A DNA stretch of 64,000 nt from Pseudorhodobacter wandonensis (GTDB lineage Bacteria; Pseudomonadota; Alphaproteobacteria; Rhodobacterales; Rhodobacteraceae). Below are positions 43,602 through 53,554 of the stretch, in pieces; positions within the stretch are counted from its first letter, which is position 1; every line of letters starts with the position of its first letter. Location of the stretch: positions 186,001 to 250,000 of the forward strand of contig NZ_LGHT01000044.1 in assembly GCF_001202035.1 (NCBI RefSeq). Reading direction: 5' to 3'. Below the pieces are notes generated by a model that was not told the DNA's origin, did no database searches, and was given only the letters and a program-made list of their open reading frames with translations. A program made the translations under genes and the position numbers.

Positions 43602-46600
43602 CTAGCCCTTGGGGCCGTTTTCTGCCGGAACTTTAAAGACAGCGACATAGAGTGCGGGCACAAAGACCAGCGTAACCAGCGTTCCAACGATAATCCCGCC
43701 CATCATTGCAAAGGCCATCGGGCCCCAAAAGATTTGCCGAGAAATTGGAATCAACGCCAAACTTGCCGCCGCCGCAGTCAGCAGAATCGGGCGGGCGCGG
43801 CTGTCTGATGCCTCAAAAACCGCATCCCAAGCGGTGCGGCCGGCGCGGCGCAGCACCTCAATCTCGTTCACCAGAATGATCGAGTTGCGGATCAAAATTC
43901 CGACCAGTGCCAGAATGCCCAAGATCGCGACAAAGCCCAAAGGTGCCCCCGACAAGACCAATGCTGCCACAACGCCGATCAGGCCAAGCGGTGCCGCGCA
44001 AAGCACAACAAGCGCCAGCCGGAACCCTTGCATTTGCACCATAACCAGCGTCACCATAATCAGCATCATCAACGGCACGACAGCTGCAATCGGTGCCTGA
44101 CTTTCGGCACTGGATTCGACGGTGCCGCCGATGACCACCTCATATTCCTCAGGCAAGGCCGCATTGAACGCCGCGATTTTATCGGCCAATGATGCCACCA
44201 GCGTTGCAGGCTGATCTTTGGTGTTTATCGCGGCTTTCACCGTGATCGTCGGCATTCGGTTGCGTTGGCTGACCATCGGTTGCTCGGTATCAAACCGGAA
44301 CACCGCCACCGAAGACAGCGGAATTGCATCGCCGCCAGTCCGGCTAAGCTGAAGGCTGTAAAGTGCCTCAAGCGAGGCACGGTCAGAATCGTTTCCGCGT
44401 GCAATGATATCGACCAGATAGGTGTTGTCGCGCAGCTCGGTAATCGTGCGTCCGGCGAAAATCGCGTTCAGCCCCGATGCGATATCGGACGAGGTCAGCC
44501 CCAGTTGGCGGGCCTTGTCCTGCACAATATCAACCCGCACCACCCGTGCCGGTTCGTTCCAATCCAACACGATAGAGCTGGTGCGCGTGTCTGCCCCGAT
44601 AACCGCCGCCAAATCGCGCGCCTTGTCGCGCAATACGTTAATATCGGGCCCGCTGATGCGGTATTGCAATGGGCGGCCAACCGGCGGCCCGATTTCCAGA
44701 AACTTTACATAAACATCGGTGCCCGGAAACTCGGTCGCTGCCGCTGTTTCCAAACGTTTGCGCAAGGCGTTGCGGGCATCGGTTGACGGCGTTTGAATGA
44801 CAATCTGTCCAAGATTGGCGAACTGATCCATCGTGTCATAAGACAGCAAGAACCGTGGCGCCCCCCGGCCGACATAGGATGACCAGAACAATACATCTTC
44901 ATCCTTGGCCAAAAGCGCCTCAAACCGGTCCATCTCGGCCTGTGTTGCAGCGATAGAGGCGTTTTGCGGCAAGGCAAAATCAACCACCAATTCGGGGCGG
45001 TCAGAATTCGGGAAAAACTGCTGTTCGACAAAACGCATCCCATAGATCGAGATAGCAAACAGCCCAACCGTGACGCCAATTGTCAGCCAACGAAACCGCA
45101 TTGCCCCCCGCAAGACGCCGTGAAAGGCGCGGCGCATCCGCCCCGGCTTGGGGTTGTGATGGGCCATTTTGGCGGGCAGCAAGGTAACGCCCAGCAGTGG
45201 CGCAAACAGCACGGCCACAACCCAGCTTACCAACAATGAGACGGCAATCACCACGAATAGCGAAAAGGTAAATTCGCCCGCCGAGGATGAGTTCAAGCCG
45301 ATCGGGATAAACCCGGCCACCGTCACCAAGGTGCCCGACAGCATCGGAAACGCGATTGATGTCCACGCATATGACGCGGCTTTGCGCAGGCTTTCACCGG
45401 CCTCTAGCCGCGAAATCATGGTTTCAATCGCAATCATCGCGTCATCGACCAACAGGCCCAATGCGATGATCAACGCGCCCAGTGAAATCCGTTGCAGGGT
45501 AAAGCCAGCGTAGTCCATGACCACAAAGGTAATCGCCAGAACCAGCGGAATAGTCAGTGTTACCACCAGCCCCGCACGGATGCCGAGGCTGATAAAGCTG
45601 ACGGCCAGCACGATCAGAACCGCCTCAAGCAGAGCTTGCAAAAAGTGGTTTACAGATTCCTCGACCACATGTGGTTGATCGGCGACTTGGTGGATTTCGA
45701 TACCAATTGGCAATTCGGCCTGCACCTGATCCATCACGGCGGAAAGCTCTTCGCCAAAGGTCACGATATTGGCGCCTTGGCGCATGCCAACAGCTAGGCC
45801 AATCGCGGGCTGACCATTGAAACGAAACAACTCGGACGGCGGGTCTTGGTAGCCACGTTTGATGTCGGCCACATCGGTCAGGCGAAAGAAACGGTCGTCA
45901 ATGTGAAAGTTGACGTCTTCAAGGCTGCTCGCGTCCTTGAATTGGCCACCGACGCGCACCAAAATCCGTTCAGGGCCGGAGTCAATAATGCCTGACGGCA
46001 AAATTGCGTTTTGCGCCTGCAGCGTTGCTTGCACGGCTTGCTCGTTCAGGCCAAGCGCCGCCAAGCGCTCGGTCGAAAACTCAAGATAAACCACCTCGTC
46101 CTGCGTGCCGTAAATTTCAACCTTCCCGGCATCGTCAAGGGCTTGAACCTTGCGCTTGATCAGCTCGACCTTGTCGCGCAATTCGCGCGGGGTGAACCCG
46201 TCAGCGGTGAACGCGTAGATGTTGCCATAAACATCGCCGAAATTGTCGTTAAAGCCGAAACCCGCAAATTCGTTGGGCATGTCGCCTGCAATATCGTTAA
46301 TCATATTGCGCACTGTCAGCCATGTGCGTGCTACGGCGTCGCCTTGTACGCTTGGCTTCAGGTTAACGTAAACAATCGAAAATCCTGGGCGGGTGATCGA
46401 GCGCGTGTAATCCAGCGTGTCTAGCTCTTCCAGCTTTTCCTCAATGCGATCAGTGACTTGTTGGCGCGTGTCTTCTATCGATGCACCCGGCATGGCCGCT
46501 GTGATAACCATGGTCTTGATGGCAAAATTCGGGTCTTCCTCGCGTCCGATTGACACATAGGCCAACACGCCTGCGATGACGCTGATGATCATCAGAAACC

Positions 46601-46652
46601 ACACAAAAGAGCGGTGTTCCAGCGCCCAGTCTGACAGGTTGAAACGCTTCAT
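43602..46652 (-). CDS. RND efflux permease, pump B
   Basis: The 1016-residue permease begins MKRFNLSDWALEHRSFVWF and has the REEDPNF motif after TM1, typical of the HAE-1 branch with two adaptors. TM4 carries LLVDDAMIAIETMISR with the aspartate pair, and TM10 has LVGILIRNSIILVNEIE, with Arg in place of the usual Lys. It overlaps the upstream adaptor gene by 4 nt and is last in the operon. Confidence 0.94.
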   Translation of the reverse strand: MKRFNLSDWALEHRSFVWFLMIISVIAGVLAYVSIGREEDPNFAIKTMVITAAMPGASIEDTRQQVTDRIEEKLEELDTLDYTRSITRPGFSIVYVNLKPSVQGDAVARTWLTVRNMINDIAGDMPNEFAGFGFNDNFGDVYGNIYAFTADGFTPRELRDKVELIKRKVQALDDAGKVEIYGTQDEVVYLEFSTERLAALGLNEQAVQATLQAQNAILPSGIIDSGPERILVRVGGQFKDASSLEDVNFHIDDRFFRLTDVADIKRGYQDPPSELFRFNGQPAIGLAVGMRQGANIVTFGEELSAVMDQVQAELPIGIEIHQVADQPHVVEESVNHFLQALLEAVLIVLAVSFISLGIRAGLVVTLTIPLVLAITFVVMDYAGFTLQRISLGALIIALGLLVDDAMIAIETMISRLEAGESLRKAASYAWTSIAFPMLSGTLVTVAGFIPIGLNSSSAGEFTFSLFVVIAVSLLVSWVVAVLFAPLLGVTLLPAKMAHHNPKPGRMRRAFHGVLRGAMRFRWLTIGVTVGLFAISIYGMRFVEQQFFPNSDRPELVVDFALPQNASIAATQAEMDRFEALLAKDEDVLFWSSYVGRGAPRFLLSYDTMDQFANLGQIVIQTPSTDARNALRKRLETAAATEFPGTDVYVKFLEIGPPVGRPLQYRISGPDINVLRDKARDLAAVIGADTRTSSIVLDWNEPARVVRVDIVQDKARQLGLTSSDIASGLNAIFAGRTITELRDNTYLVDIIARGNDSDRASLEALYSLQLSRTGGDAIPLSSVAVFRFDTEQPMVSQRNRMPTITVKAAINTKDQPATLVASLADKIAAFNAALPEEYEVVIGGTVESSAESQAPIAAVVPLMMLIMVTLVMVQMQGFRLALVVLCAAPLGLIGVVAALVLSGAPLGFVAILGILALVGILIRNSIILVNEIEVLRRAGRTAWDAVFEASDSRARPILLTAAAASLALIPISRQIFWGPMAFAMMGGIIVGTLVTLVFVPALYVAVFKVPAENGPKG

Positions 46653-47704
46653 TCTTGCACGCGCGGGCCGACAATTTGCCCGTCCTTAATAGAGTTGACA
46701 CCTTTGACGACGATCTCATCGCCAGAGGAAAGGCCGTTCAGCACCAAAACGCGCGTGCCAGCTGTGGCGCCCGTTTCCACCGCAATCAAACTGGCCACGC
46801 GGGTTTGGGGGTCTATACGCCAGACTGCGGGCGGTTCGCTGCCTGCGACAATCGCAGTCAAAGGCACCGATAATTGGGCCGCCGTTTCGGCCATCGGTTC
46901 CACTTGTACCAGTGCACCAAGGCGGAACCCGATGGCTGCATTTTCATCCAGCGCAAGCCGCAATTGACGGGTGCGCGTTTCACGGGTGGCAACCGGATCA
47001 ATCGAGGTCAGGCGGGTCGTCGTTTCCAGTGCCAAGTTCGCCTCTAGCCGGACGCGAAACATTGCGCCCGTGGTCAGCCCTGCGACATCCGCTTCGGAAA
47101 GATCGATGTGAACCTCGCGGTCCTGCGTGCCCGCCAATCGCAACACCGGCGCGCCGGCTGTCAACGTTGCCCCAGGTTCGGCAAAAACCTGGGTCACGAT
47201 GCCGGTTTGCGGGGCATGCAAAACCGCGTTGTTGCGGGCATTTTCGGCGGCAACCAGAGTGGCTTTGGTTTGCTCTAGGCTCGCCTCGGCGGCGGCAAGC
47301 TGTGCAGTGACGTTTTGCAACGCAGCCTCGCTATCTACCCCGCGTGTCACCAGTGCTTGTACCCTCTCAGCGGCGTTGCGGGCCGAATTGGCCTGCGCTT
47401 CGGCAACGGTAACGCCGGCTTGTGCAGTCCGCAGATCGGCATCCAGATCTTGCGGGTCTTGCAAAGCCAAAACCTGATCTTTGACAACGACATCGCCCAA
47501 ATTGGCAAGGCGCGTGGCCAAGGTGCCGCTGCGTGGAAAGCCCAGATCGGTTTCAATCCTTGCGGTAACAGTGCCAACCCAGGATTGGCGCAAACCGGAT
47601 TGCGGGGTTATGATTTCTGAAACGACTGGCCGCGGTGCCTCTTGGGCAGCGGCTGCAAGCGGCAAAAGCAAGAGGGCAAAAAGCAAGCCTGACTTTTTCA
47701 TCAC
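46649..47704 (-). CDS. RND adaptor, pump B, second copy
   Basis: The 351-residue membrane fusion protein has a Sec signal peptide (MMKKSGLLFALLLLPLAAAAQ), lipoyl halves (LANLGDVVVKDQVLALQDPQ and LHAPQTGIVTQVFAEPGATL) flanking a helical hairpin, and a C-terminal barrel. It is distinct from but homologous to the next upstream gene product. Both ends overlap neighbours by 4 nt. Confidence 0.92.
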   Translation of the reverse strand: MMKKSGLLFALLLLPLAAAAQEAPRPVVSEIITPQSGLRQSWVGTVTARIETDLGFPRSGTLATRLANLGDVVVKDQVLALQDPQDLDADLRTAQAGVTVAEAQANSARNAAERVQALVTRGVDSEAALQNVTAQLAAAEASLEQTKATLVAAENARNNAVLHAPQTGIVTQVFAEPGATLTAGAPVLRLAGTQDREVHIDLSEADVAGLTTGAMFRVRLEANLALETTTRLTSIDPVATRETRTRQLRLALDENAAIGFRLGALVQVEPMAETAAQLSVPLTAIVAGSEPPAVWRIDPQTRVASLIAVETGATAGTRVLVLNGLSSGDEIVVKGVNSIKDGQIVGPRVQE

Positions 47705-48810
47705 TTAACCTCCGACACAAAGTCGACCGTTTGGCCGGGGTACAGCAATTGCGCGCCTTTGCTGACGACAATCTCACCCGCGTCAATCCCGGAGTTCAGC
47801 ACAACCTGACCATTGATATACCGCAAAACCGAAATTTCGCGCAGCGCGACCTGATGCGATGTTGGGTCTATCACCCAGACCGCAGGGCCGGTGGCTTGGG
47901 CCGTGATGGATGACCACGGCAAGGTCACGCGGTCGGCATCTTGAACTATCACCGTCCCTCGTACAGGGTCGCCATAGCTTAGGCCAGCGGGCAGGGATTC
48001 GACTGATACAGTCACTTTTACCGTTCCCTTGGCGGGATCAACCAATGGCGAGACCTCGCGCATAGCGCCAAGGCCGGTTTTTTCAGGCGTGGCCAGAACG
48101 GACAGCACTACTTCGGGTGATTTCGGCGCCGAGGTCAGCGAGGCCTCGGGCACCTCGAACACCGCGTCAAAATCGCTGCCCAGTGCCAATTCGACCACGC
48201 TTTGCGCCGCGCCAATCACTTGGCCGGGTTCGGCCAGACGGTCAGTCACTGTCGCGGCTGTGGGGGCCAACAGCACTGTATCGGCCAATGCCTTTTTGGC
48301 GCGGTCAAGTTCGGCCAGGGCCTGCGCCTCTTGGGCCTCGGCGGCGCGAAGCAGGTCAGCGGCGCTGTCACGTGTGCTGCGGGTGGTTGCACCGCGCTCT
48401 AGCAGCGCATCTTGGCGTTCACTTTCTTCGCGTGCTTGCTGGTGACTGGCTTTGGCCGATACCAACCCAGCCTCGGCAGCGCGCAAAGATTGCACTTGTT
48501 GCACTTGGTCTATCTTGGCAAGGACATCGCCCTTTTGCACCTTGCTGCCGGTCGTCACAAAAACATCCGTTAGGCGCCCGCTCAATGGGAACGACGCGGT
48601 CAGCGTATCTCGGGCAACGATTTCACCGGTAAGGGAAAATGTGCTTTCGGCGGCGATGCGTTCGGCCGTAACGGTTGCAACGCGCAAAAGCGTTTGCGCT
48701 GTGGCGGGTGCGTGCAGTGTCAGCGTGGCAATAGCTGCCAGTGCAAACGCTCTGCTGCGGGAATGAAAAACTCTCACGGGGGGCTCCGTATTTACGAATT
48801 TCGGCGTCAT
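47701..48810 (-). CDS. RND adaptor, pump B, first copy
   Basis: The 369-residue adaptor has a signal peptide (AFALAAIATLTLHAPATAQ) and the lipoyl-hairpin-barrel layout (FVTTGSKVQKGDVLAKIDQV; TVLLAPTAATVTDRLAEPGQ). Two adjacent adaptors with one permease recall TriABC-like pumps, in which both adaptors are needed. It is coupled to the TetR gene. Confidence 0.92.
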   Translation of the reverse strand: MTPKFVNTEPPVRVFHSRSRAFALAAIATLTLHAPATAQTLLRVATVTAERIAAESTFSLTGEIVARDTLTASFPLSGRLTDVFVTTGSKVQKGDVLAKIDQVQQVQSLRAAEAGLVSAKASHQQAREESERQDALLERGATTRSTRDSAADLLRAAEAQEAQALAELDRAKKALADTVLLAPTAATVTDRLAEPGQVIGAAQSVVELALGSDFDAVFEVPEASLTSAPKSPEVVLSVLATPEKTGLGAMREVSPLVDPAKGTVKVTVSVESLPAGLSYGDPVRGTVIVQDADRVTLPWSSITAQATGPAVWVIDPTSHQVALREISVLRYINGQVVLNSGIDAGEIVVSKGAQLLYPGQTVDFVSEVK

Positions 48811-49394
48811 TCTGGCACCATAAGGTTTGTCAAATAATCTGCGTGGCGTTGAATTGTGGCTTCGGCTTTCGGGTCAATCCCGGTAAGCCCGCTGCATTTG
48901 GCCTGCGCGCTGAAAATAACACTGCTGGCGCCGCCAAAGGCATAGAAGGCATGTGGGATGTCTTGGGGGGGAAGATTGCCCATCATATTGGAAAACCAAG
49001 TGTAAACCGGCATGAGGTGGGTTTCGATAAGCCAGGTGCGCCGCTCGTCATCTTCAGGGCCTTGAAGCATCAGGAACCGGAAAAACTCGGGGTGTTCGGC
49101 ATTGAACCGCACCAAACGGCGCAGCACTTCGCGGCGTTGTTCGGGCGGGGCATCAGGGCCAACGGCTTGCATCGCATCACCTACGGCTTCGTCTTGTAAC
49201 GCAAACAGGCGGTCAGCCGCCGCACGCCAAAGCGCGTCTTTGGTTGCGAAATGATAGGTCAGCAGCCCTTGGCTTACCTCGGCCCGCTGGGCAATCGCCC
49301 GCGTGCTGACGGCATCAAATCCGGTTTCGGTCATCGCCGAAAGGGCTGCTTCCACAATCTTTTCGCGCGTGGAATCGCGTTGCTTGTCTCTCAT
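48807..49394 (-). CDS. TetR-family repressor of pump B
   Basis: From the ATG at 49394 the regulator has 195 residues, with an HTH at about residues 10-55 (MTETGFDAVSTRAIAQRAEV, SQGLLTYHFATKDALW) and a CerR/YbiH-like C-terminus. A GTG start five codons earlier is possible. It leads the operon and overlaps the first adaptor by 4 nt. Confidence 0.92.
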   Translation of the reverse strand: MRDKQRDSTREKIVEAALSAMTETGFDAVSTRAIAQRAEVSQGLLTYHFATKDALWRAAADRLFALQDEAVGDAMQAVGPDAPPEQRREVLRRLVRFNAEHPEFFRFLMLQGPEDDERRTWLIETHLMPVYTWFSNMMGNLPPQDIPHAFYAFGGASSVIFSAQAKCSGLTGIDPKAEATIQRHADYLTNLMVPE

Positions 49395-49411
49395 CCGCAA
49401 TAAATACACTA

Positions 49412-49421
49412 GTCAGTTGAC
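49412..49421. promoter_or_regulatory. probable TetR operator of pump B
   Basis: GTCAGTTGAC is a perfect 10-bp palindrome 18 bp before the regulator start, in a wider ACTAGTCAGTTGACAAGT context that overlaps the promoter position. TetR autoregulation from such a site is usual. Confidence 0.55.
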
Positions 49422-49452
49422 AAGTGAAAGCCTTTGGGTGCGTGACCTAGCG

Positions 49453-51744
49453 TTATTCGGCCACGCAATCGGCAAAGTAATGCACCGCGCCGTTGTCATC
49501 CGTTTCTTGCACCAAGCCGTGAATGTCGGTTTCAAACCCCGGGCATTCGCGGGCAAATTCGCGGTTAAACTTCAGATATTCGACGATCTTTTTGTTAAAC
49601 ACCTCGCCCGGAATCAACAGCGGAATGCCGGGTGGATAGGGCGTCACAAGGCTGGTGGTGATGCGACCTTCCAATGCGTCAATCGGTACGCGCTGGGTTG
49701 TGCGTTTGGCGATATGGGCAAAGGCATCCGTAGGCGTCATCGCGGGTGTATGGTCGCTGAGGTACATTTCAGTCGACAAAATTGCGACATCATATTTGGC
49801 ATAAAGTTTGTGCACATGCTGGCACAAATCGCGCAGGCCCATCTTTTCATAGCGCGGGTGCTTGGCGCAAAACTCGGGCATGACCCGCCACATCGGCTGG
49901 TTTTTGTCGCAATCATCCTTGAATTGCTGCAACGCGGTCAGCAGGCTGTTCCAGCGGCCTTTGGTAATGCCGATCGTGAACATGATGAAAAAGCTGTAAA
50001 GGCCGGTTTTTTCGACCACAACACCGTTTTCGGCCAGATACTTGGTCACAATAGACGCTGGAATCCCGTCTTCTTCAAAGCGGCCATCAATGTTCAGGCC
50101 GGGGGTGATAATGGTCGCCTTAATCGGGTCCAACATGTTGAAACCGGGGGCCATATCGCCAAAAGCGTGCCAAGAATCCTCGCCATCAGCTTGCTGTACG
50201 CCATCGGCATCGGTGCGGCGCAGCACCCAGTCTTTGGTGCGGCCAATGCCTTCTTCTTCCAGATGGTCCGGCCCCCAGACCTTAAACCACCACTCATCGT
50301 CGCCAAACTCGGCATCGACCTTACGCATGGCGCGGCGGAAATCGAGCGCCTCCATGATGCTTTCTTCGACCAGCGCGGTTCCGCCCGGAGGTTCCATCAT
50401 CGCGGCCGCCACATCGCAACTGGCAATGATGCTGTATTGTGGGCTGGTCGAGGTGTGCATCAGATAGGCTTCGTTAAACAAATGCCGGTCCAACGGGACA
50501 GACTGGCTGTCTTGCACTAGAACATGGCTGGCCTGCGAAATACCGGCCAGCAATTTGTGAATGGATTGCGTGGCATAGGTCACAGAATGGCGCGGCCGTT
50601 CACGGTTGCGGCCCATCGCGTGATAGCTGCCATAGAACGGATGGAACGCCGCATGGGGCAGCCATGCCTCATCGAAATGCAGGTTGTCAACGTAACCATC
50701 CAGCACGGTTTTGATGGTTTCGGTGTTGTACAGCACCCCGTCATAGGTCGATTGCGTCAGCGTCATGATGCGCGGCTTAACCGTGTCGGCATCAACGCCT
50801 TGCAACAATGGGTTGGCGCGGATTTTGGCCTTGATCGAGTCAATCTCAAACTCGGCCCGTGGAATTGGGCCGATGATGCCGTAATGGTTGCGGGTCGGTT
50901 TCAAAAACACCGGAATCGCACCCGTCATAATGATGCTGTGCAGAATGGATTTATGGCAGTTGCGATCGACGACAACCACGTCACCCGGTGCAACGGTATG
51001 ATGCCAAACCATTTTGTTCGAGGTACTGGTGCCGTTGGTCACAAAGAAACAGTGATCGGCGTTGAAAATCCGTGCGGCGTTGCGCTCAGACGCACCAATC
51101 GCGCCGTTATGGTCCAGCAACTGGCCCAGTTCCTCAACCGAGTTGCAGACATCGGCGCGCAGCATGTTTTCACCGTAGAACTGGTGGTACATCTGGCCAA
51201 TCGGGCTTTTCAAAAACGCCACACCACCGGAATGGCCGGGGCAGTGCCAAGAATACGACCCATCCTCGGCATAATCGAGCAGTGCCTTGAAAAACGGCGG
51301 CTGGATGCCCTCAAGATAGCTTTTCGCCTCGCGCACGATGTGGCGGGCGACAAATTCGGGCGTGTCTTCGAATGCGTGGATAAAGCCGTGCAATTCGCGC
51401 AAAATATCATTTGGCAAATGGCGGCTGGTTTTGGTTTCGCCATACACATAAATCGGCACATCGGCGTTTTTCCAGCGCACTTCCTCGATAAAGCTGCGCA
51501 GGTTTACCACCGCGGGGTCAAGATCGGGGCCGGGACTGAATTCTTCATCATCAATCGACAAAACAAAGGCCGAGGCGCGCGATTGCTGCTGCGCGAACTT
51601 GGACAGATCGCCATAGCTGGTGACGCCGAGCACCTCAAAACCCTCATTCTCGATCGCTTCGGCCATTGCTCGAATGCCAAGCCCCGAAGAGTTTTCAGAC
51701 CGGAAGTCTTCGTCGATGATGACGATAGGAAAGCGAAATTTCAT
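49453..51744 (-). CDS. Orn/Lys/Arg decarboxylase (class I, PLP-dependent)
   Basis: From the ATG at 51744 (AAGGAG 7 nt upstream) the enzyme has 763 residues: an N-terminal wing/receiver-like domain (about 1-130), a PLP domain (about 150-560) with D358 in HFDEAW and Schiff-base K397 in QSIHKLLAG, and a C-terminal domain. The length and motifs match inducible arginine or lysine decarboxylases, giving agmatine or cadaverine and consuming protons. Which amino acid is used cannot be decided. It is divergent from the inositol-dehydrogenase-like gene. The frame continues upstream to 51918 without a ribosome site. Confidence 0.9.
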   Translation of the reverse strand: MKFRFPIVIIDEDFRSENSSGLGIRAMAEAIENEGFEVLGVTSYGDLSKFAQQQSRASAFVLSIDDEEFSPGPDLDPAVVNLRSFIEEVRWKNADVPIYVYGETKTSRHLPNDILRELHGFIHAFEDTPEFVARHIVREAKSYLEGIQPPFFKALLDYAEDGSYSWHCPGHSGGVAFLKSPIGQMYHQFYGENMLRADVCNSVEELGQLLDHNGAIGASERNAARIFNADHCFFVTNGTSTSNKMVWHHTVAPGDVVVVDRNCHKSILHSIIMTGAIPVFLKPTRNHYGIIGPIPRAEFEIDSIKAKIRANPLLQGVDADTVKPRIMTLTQSTYDGVLYNTETIKTVLDGYVDNLHFDEAWLPHAAFHPFYGSYHAMGRNRERPRHSVTYATQSIHKLLAGISQASHVLVQDSQSVPLDRHLFNEAYLMHTSTSPQYSIIASCDVAAAMMEPPGGTALVEESIMEALDFRRAMRKVDAEFGDDEWWFKVWGPDHLEEEGIGRTKDWVLRRTDADGVQQADGEDSWHAFGDMAPGFNMLDPIKATIITPGLNIDGRFEEDGIPASIVTKYLAENGVVVEKTGLYSFFIMFTIGITKGRWNSLLTALQQFKDDCDKNQPMWRVMPEFCAKHPRYEKMGLRDLCQHVHKLYAKYDVAILSTEMYLSDHTPAMTPTDAFAHIAKRTTQRVPIDALEGRITTSLVTPYPPGIPLLIPGEVFNKKIVEYLKFNREFARECPGFETDIHGLVQETDDNGAVHYFADCVAE

Positions 51745-51854
51745 GAAGGTTCTCCTTGCGGGGTCGCCGCAGATAGGATGGTGGCCTGTTACAAACGAGG
51801 GTAGGCACGTAAAGCGGCGCAGTCTGTCCGAACTTGCCTGTTTCTTTCTTTTGA

Positions 51855-51869
51855 TTGACCAACTGTCAA
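51855..51869. promoter_or_regulatory. inverted repeat in the divergent decarboxylase/dehydrogenase region
   Basis: TTGAC and GTCAA flank a 5-bp spacer (TTGACCAACTGTCAA). It may be an operator, or the TTGACC may be a -35 box for the plus-strand gene with TATATG downstream at 19-bp spacing. Confidence 0.4.
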
Positions 51870-51974
51870 GGGTTGAACCTATATGCAACCGCTTGCAAAA
51901 GATGAGGCTCTGCGGCAATACTGGCCATCATGCCCCCCCGTCGGACCAATCGTCCGCAAAGCAAGGATCACAAA

Positions 51975-52970
51975 ATGCTCAGAGTTGGCCTTCTCGGCGC
52001 CGGACGTATTGCTGACGTTCATGCCATCGCAATTTCAGCCCATCCCGCCAGTAAATTGGTCGCGGTCTCGGATTTTCTACCTGAAAATGCCCAGAGGCTT
52101 GCAACAAAATTCGGGTGCGAGGTGCGCAGCAACGACGAAATCATCGCCGATCCGAACATCGACGCTGTGTTGATCGCGACGCCTACCGATACCCATTCCG
52201 ACCTGATGGAGGCCGCGACAGCGGCAGGCAAGGCTGTCCTGTGCGAAAAGCCGGTCGATCTGTCTTTGGCCCGCGCGCGCGCCTGTGCTGTGGCAACGGC
52301 GGACAATGGCCAGCCGATCATGCTTGGCTTTAACCGTCGTTTTGACCCAAGCTTTGCGGCGCTGAAAGCGGCTGCCGATGCGGGCGAGATTGGCAAATCC
52401 GAGCTGCTGTCGATCACGTCTTTCGACCCTGCGCCGCCACCTGTTTCTTATGTCAAAACCTCGGGCGGCTTGTTTCGCGATATGATGATCCATGACTTTG
52501 ACATGGCAAATTTCATCATGGGTACGCCACCTGTCACGGTTTCGGCTGTTGGCACATCGATCGTTGACCCCGAAATCGGGTTGGCGGGTGATGTTGATAC
52601 TGCCGTTGTCACAATGACTTATGCCGATGGCCGGATTGCGGTTATCAAGAATTCGCGTCGTGCGGCCTATGGCTATGATCAGCGGCTTGAACTTCTCGGA
52701 TCTGAGGGGTTGTTGCAGGCGCAGAATATGCTGGAAAATCTGGTTGTGAAATCAAATGCTTCTGGCGTAACCGGGGCAAAGCCTACCTATTTCTTCCTGC
52801 AACGCTACATGGCCGCGTACAAGGCTGAATGGGATGCGTTTGCAACCGCAGTACAGGGCAAAACGCCGATGCCGGTCACATTGGCTGATGGCATTGCAGC
52901 CCTTGCGATGGCCGAAGCGGCAACACTTTCGATGAAAACCGGCGCGCCCGTCCGGCTTGATAGCGTGTGA
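51975..52970 (+). CDS. iolG: inositol 2-dehydrogenase-like oxidoreductase (Gfo/Idh/MocA)
   Basis: The 331-residue NAD-dependent enzyme starts MLRVGLLGAGRIADVHA (Rossmann), has the family motif CEKPVDL near residue 96 and the catalytic-site stretch GGLFRDMMIHDFDMANF. This matches IolG-type myo-inositol or scyllo-inositol dehydrogenases. AAGGA precedes the ATG; an earlier in-frame ATG at 51930 lacks a site. No other iol genes are nearby, so the exact substrate remains open. Confidence 0.85.
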   Translation: MLRVGLLGAGRIADVHAIAISAHPASKLVAVSDFLPENAQRLATKFGCEVRSNDEIIADPNIDAVLIATPTDTHSDLMEAATAAGKAVLCEKPVDLSLARARACAVATADNGQPIMLGFNRRFDPSFAALKAAADAGEIGKSELLSITSFDPAPPPVSYVKTSGGLFRDMMIHDFDMANFIMGTPPVTVSAVGTSIVDPEIGLAGDVDTAVVTMTYADGRIAVIKNSRRAAYGYDQRLELLGSEGLLQAQNMLENLVVKSNASGVTGAKPTYFFLQRYMAAYKAEWDAFATAVQGKTPMPVTLADGIAALAMAEAATLSMKTGAPVRLDSV

Positions 52971-53012
52971 GGCCAGTGCGCGCGGGGCGGTCTTCACCTC
53001 GCGCCTATTTTG

Positions 53013-53408
53013 CTAACCGCTGGGTCGCGTGACTACATAGATAGCCGCGCCGCCCATGCAAACCACTTGAATGGCAAGCGCATAGAACGGCGCGCCAAAC
53101 AGAACTGCGGCACCAAAAGCTGCCGCCATCATGCCAACAGCCATCGCTTTGTGCCGTGGCGCAATGGCACCTTTTTGCTCCCATTTGGTGATCAAAGGGC
53201 CGAATGTCCGGCTTTGCAGCAGCTTTTTGTGCAAATTCGGGGCGCTTTTGGCAAAGGCAAATGCGGCCAACATGACAAAAGGCGTGGTCGGCAGCAGCGG
53301 TAGAACAACCCCGATTAAGCCTAGCAGCAATGAAACGCCGCCCAGTACGCGCCAAGCCCAAAGCGTAACAAACGTATGCTTGCCTTTGTGATGCGGAATT
53401 CGGGGCAT
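53013..53408 (-). CDS. YbaN-family (DUF454) membrane protein
   Basis: The 131-residue protein has three to four hydrophobic helices and the DUF454 core LLGLIGVVLPLLPTTPFVML followed by FAKSAPNLHKKLL. The family's function is not known. The ATG at 53408 is chosen; a TTG four codons upstream is also in frame. It is divergent from the sulfide:quinone oxidoreductase gene. Confidence 0.85.
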   Translation of the reverse strand: MPRIPHHKGKHTFVTLWAWRVLGGVSLLLGLIGVVLPLLPTTPFVMLAAFAFAKSAPNLHKKLLQSRTFGPLITKWEQKGAIAPRHKAMAVGMMAAAFGAAVLFGAPFYALAIQVVCMGGAAIYVVTRPSG

Positions 53409-53526
53409 GTGAGCTTTCAAATGTAGTCGACCGATTTGCGGGTGATACAGCCCAATGAGCGCAGTGTCGCTGCCGATTGCTTCGATAATAGATAAATTTC
53501 GTGAAAAGTGATGGTTTGCTGCAAAT

Positions 53527-53540
53527 ATGATCTAGATCAA
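53527..53540. promoter_or_regulatory. FNR/Dnr-type box upstream of sqr
   Basis: ATGATCTAGATCAA differs by one base from TTGAT-N4-ATCAA, the site of FNR/NnrR/Dnr regulators. It lies 90 bp before the sqr start, in reach of a promoter, and would link the operon to low oxygen or nitric oxide. Confidence 0.6.
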
Positions 53541-53554
53541 CGACACACATGCGA

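Noticed and set aside
49303-51804. two plus-strand frames of 405 and 426 codons
   Set aside because: Both are antisense to the well-supported decarboxylase and show no protein motif.
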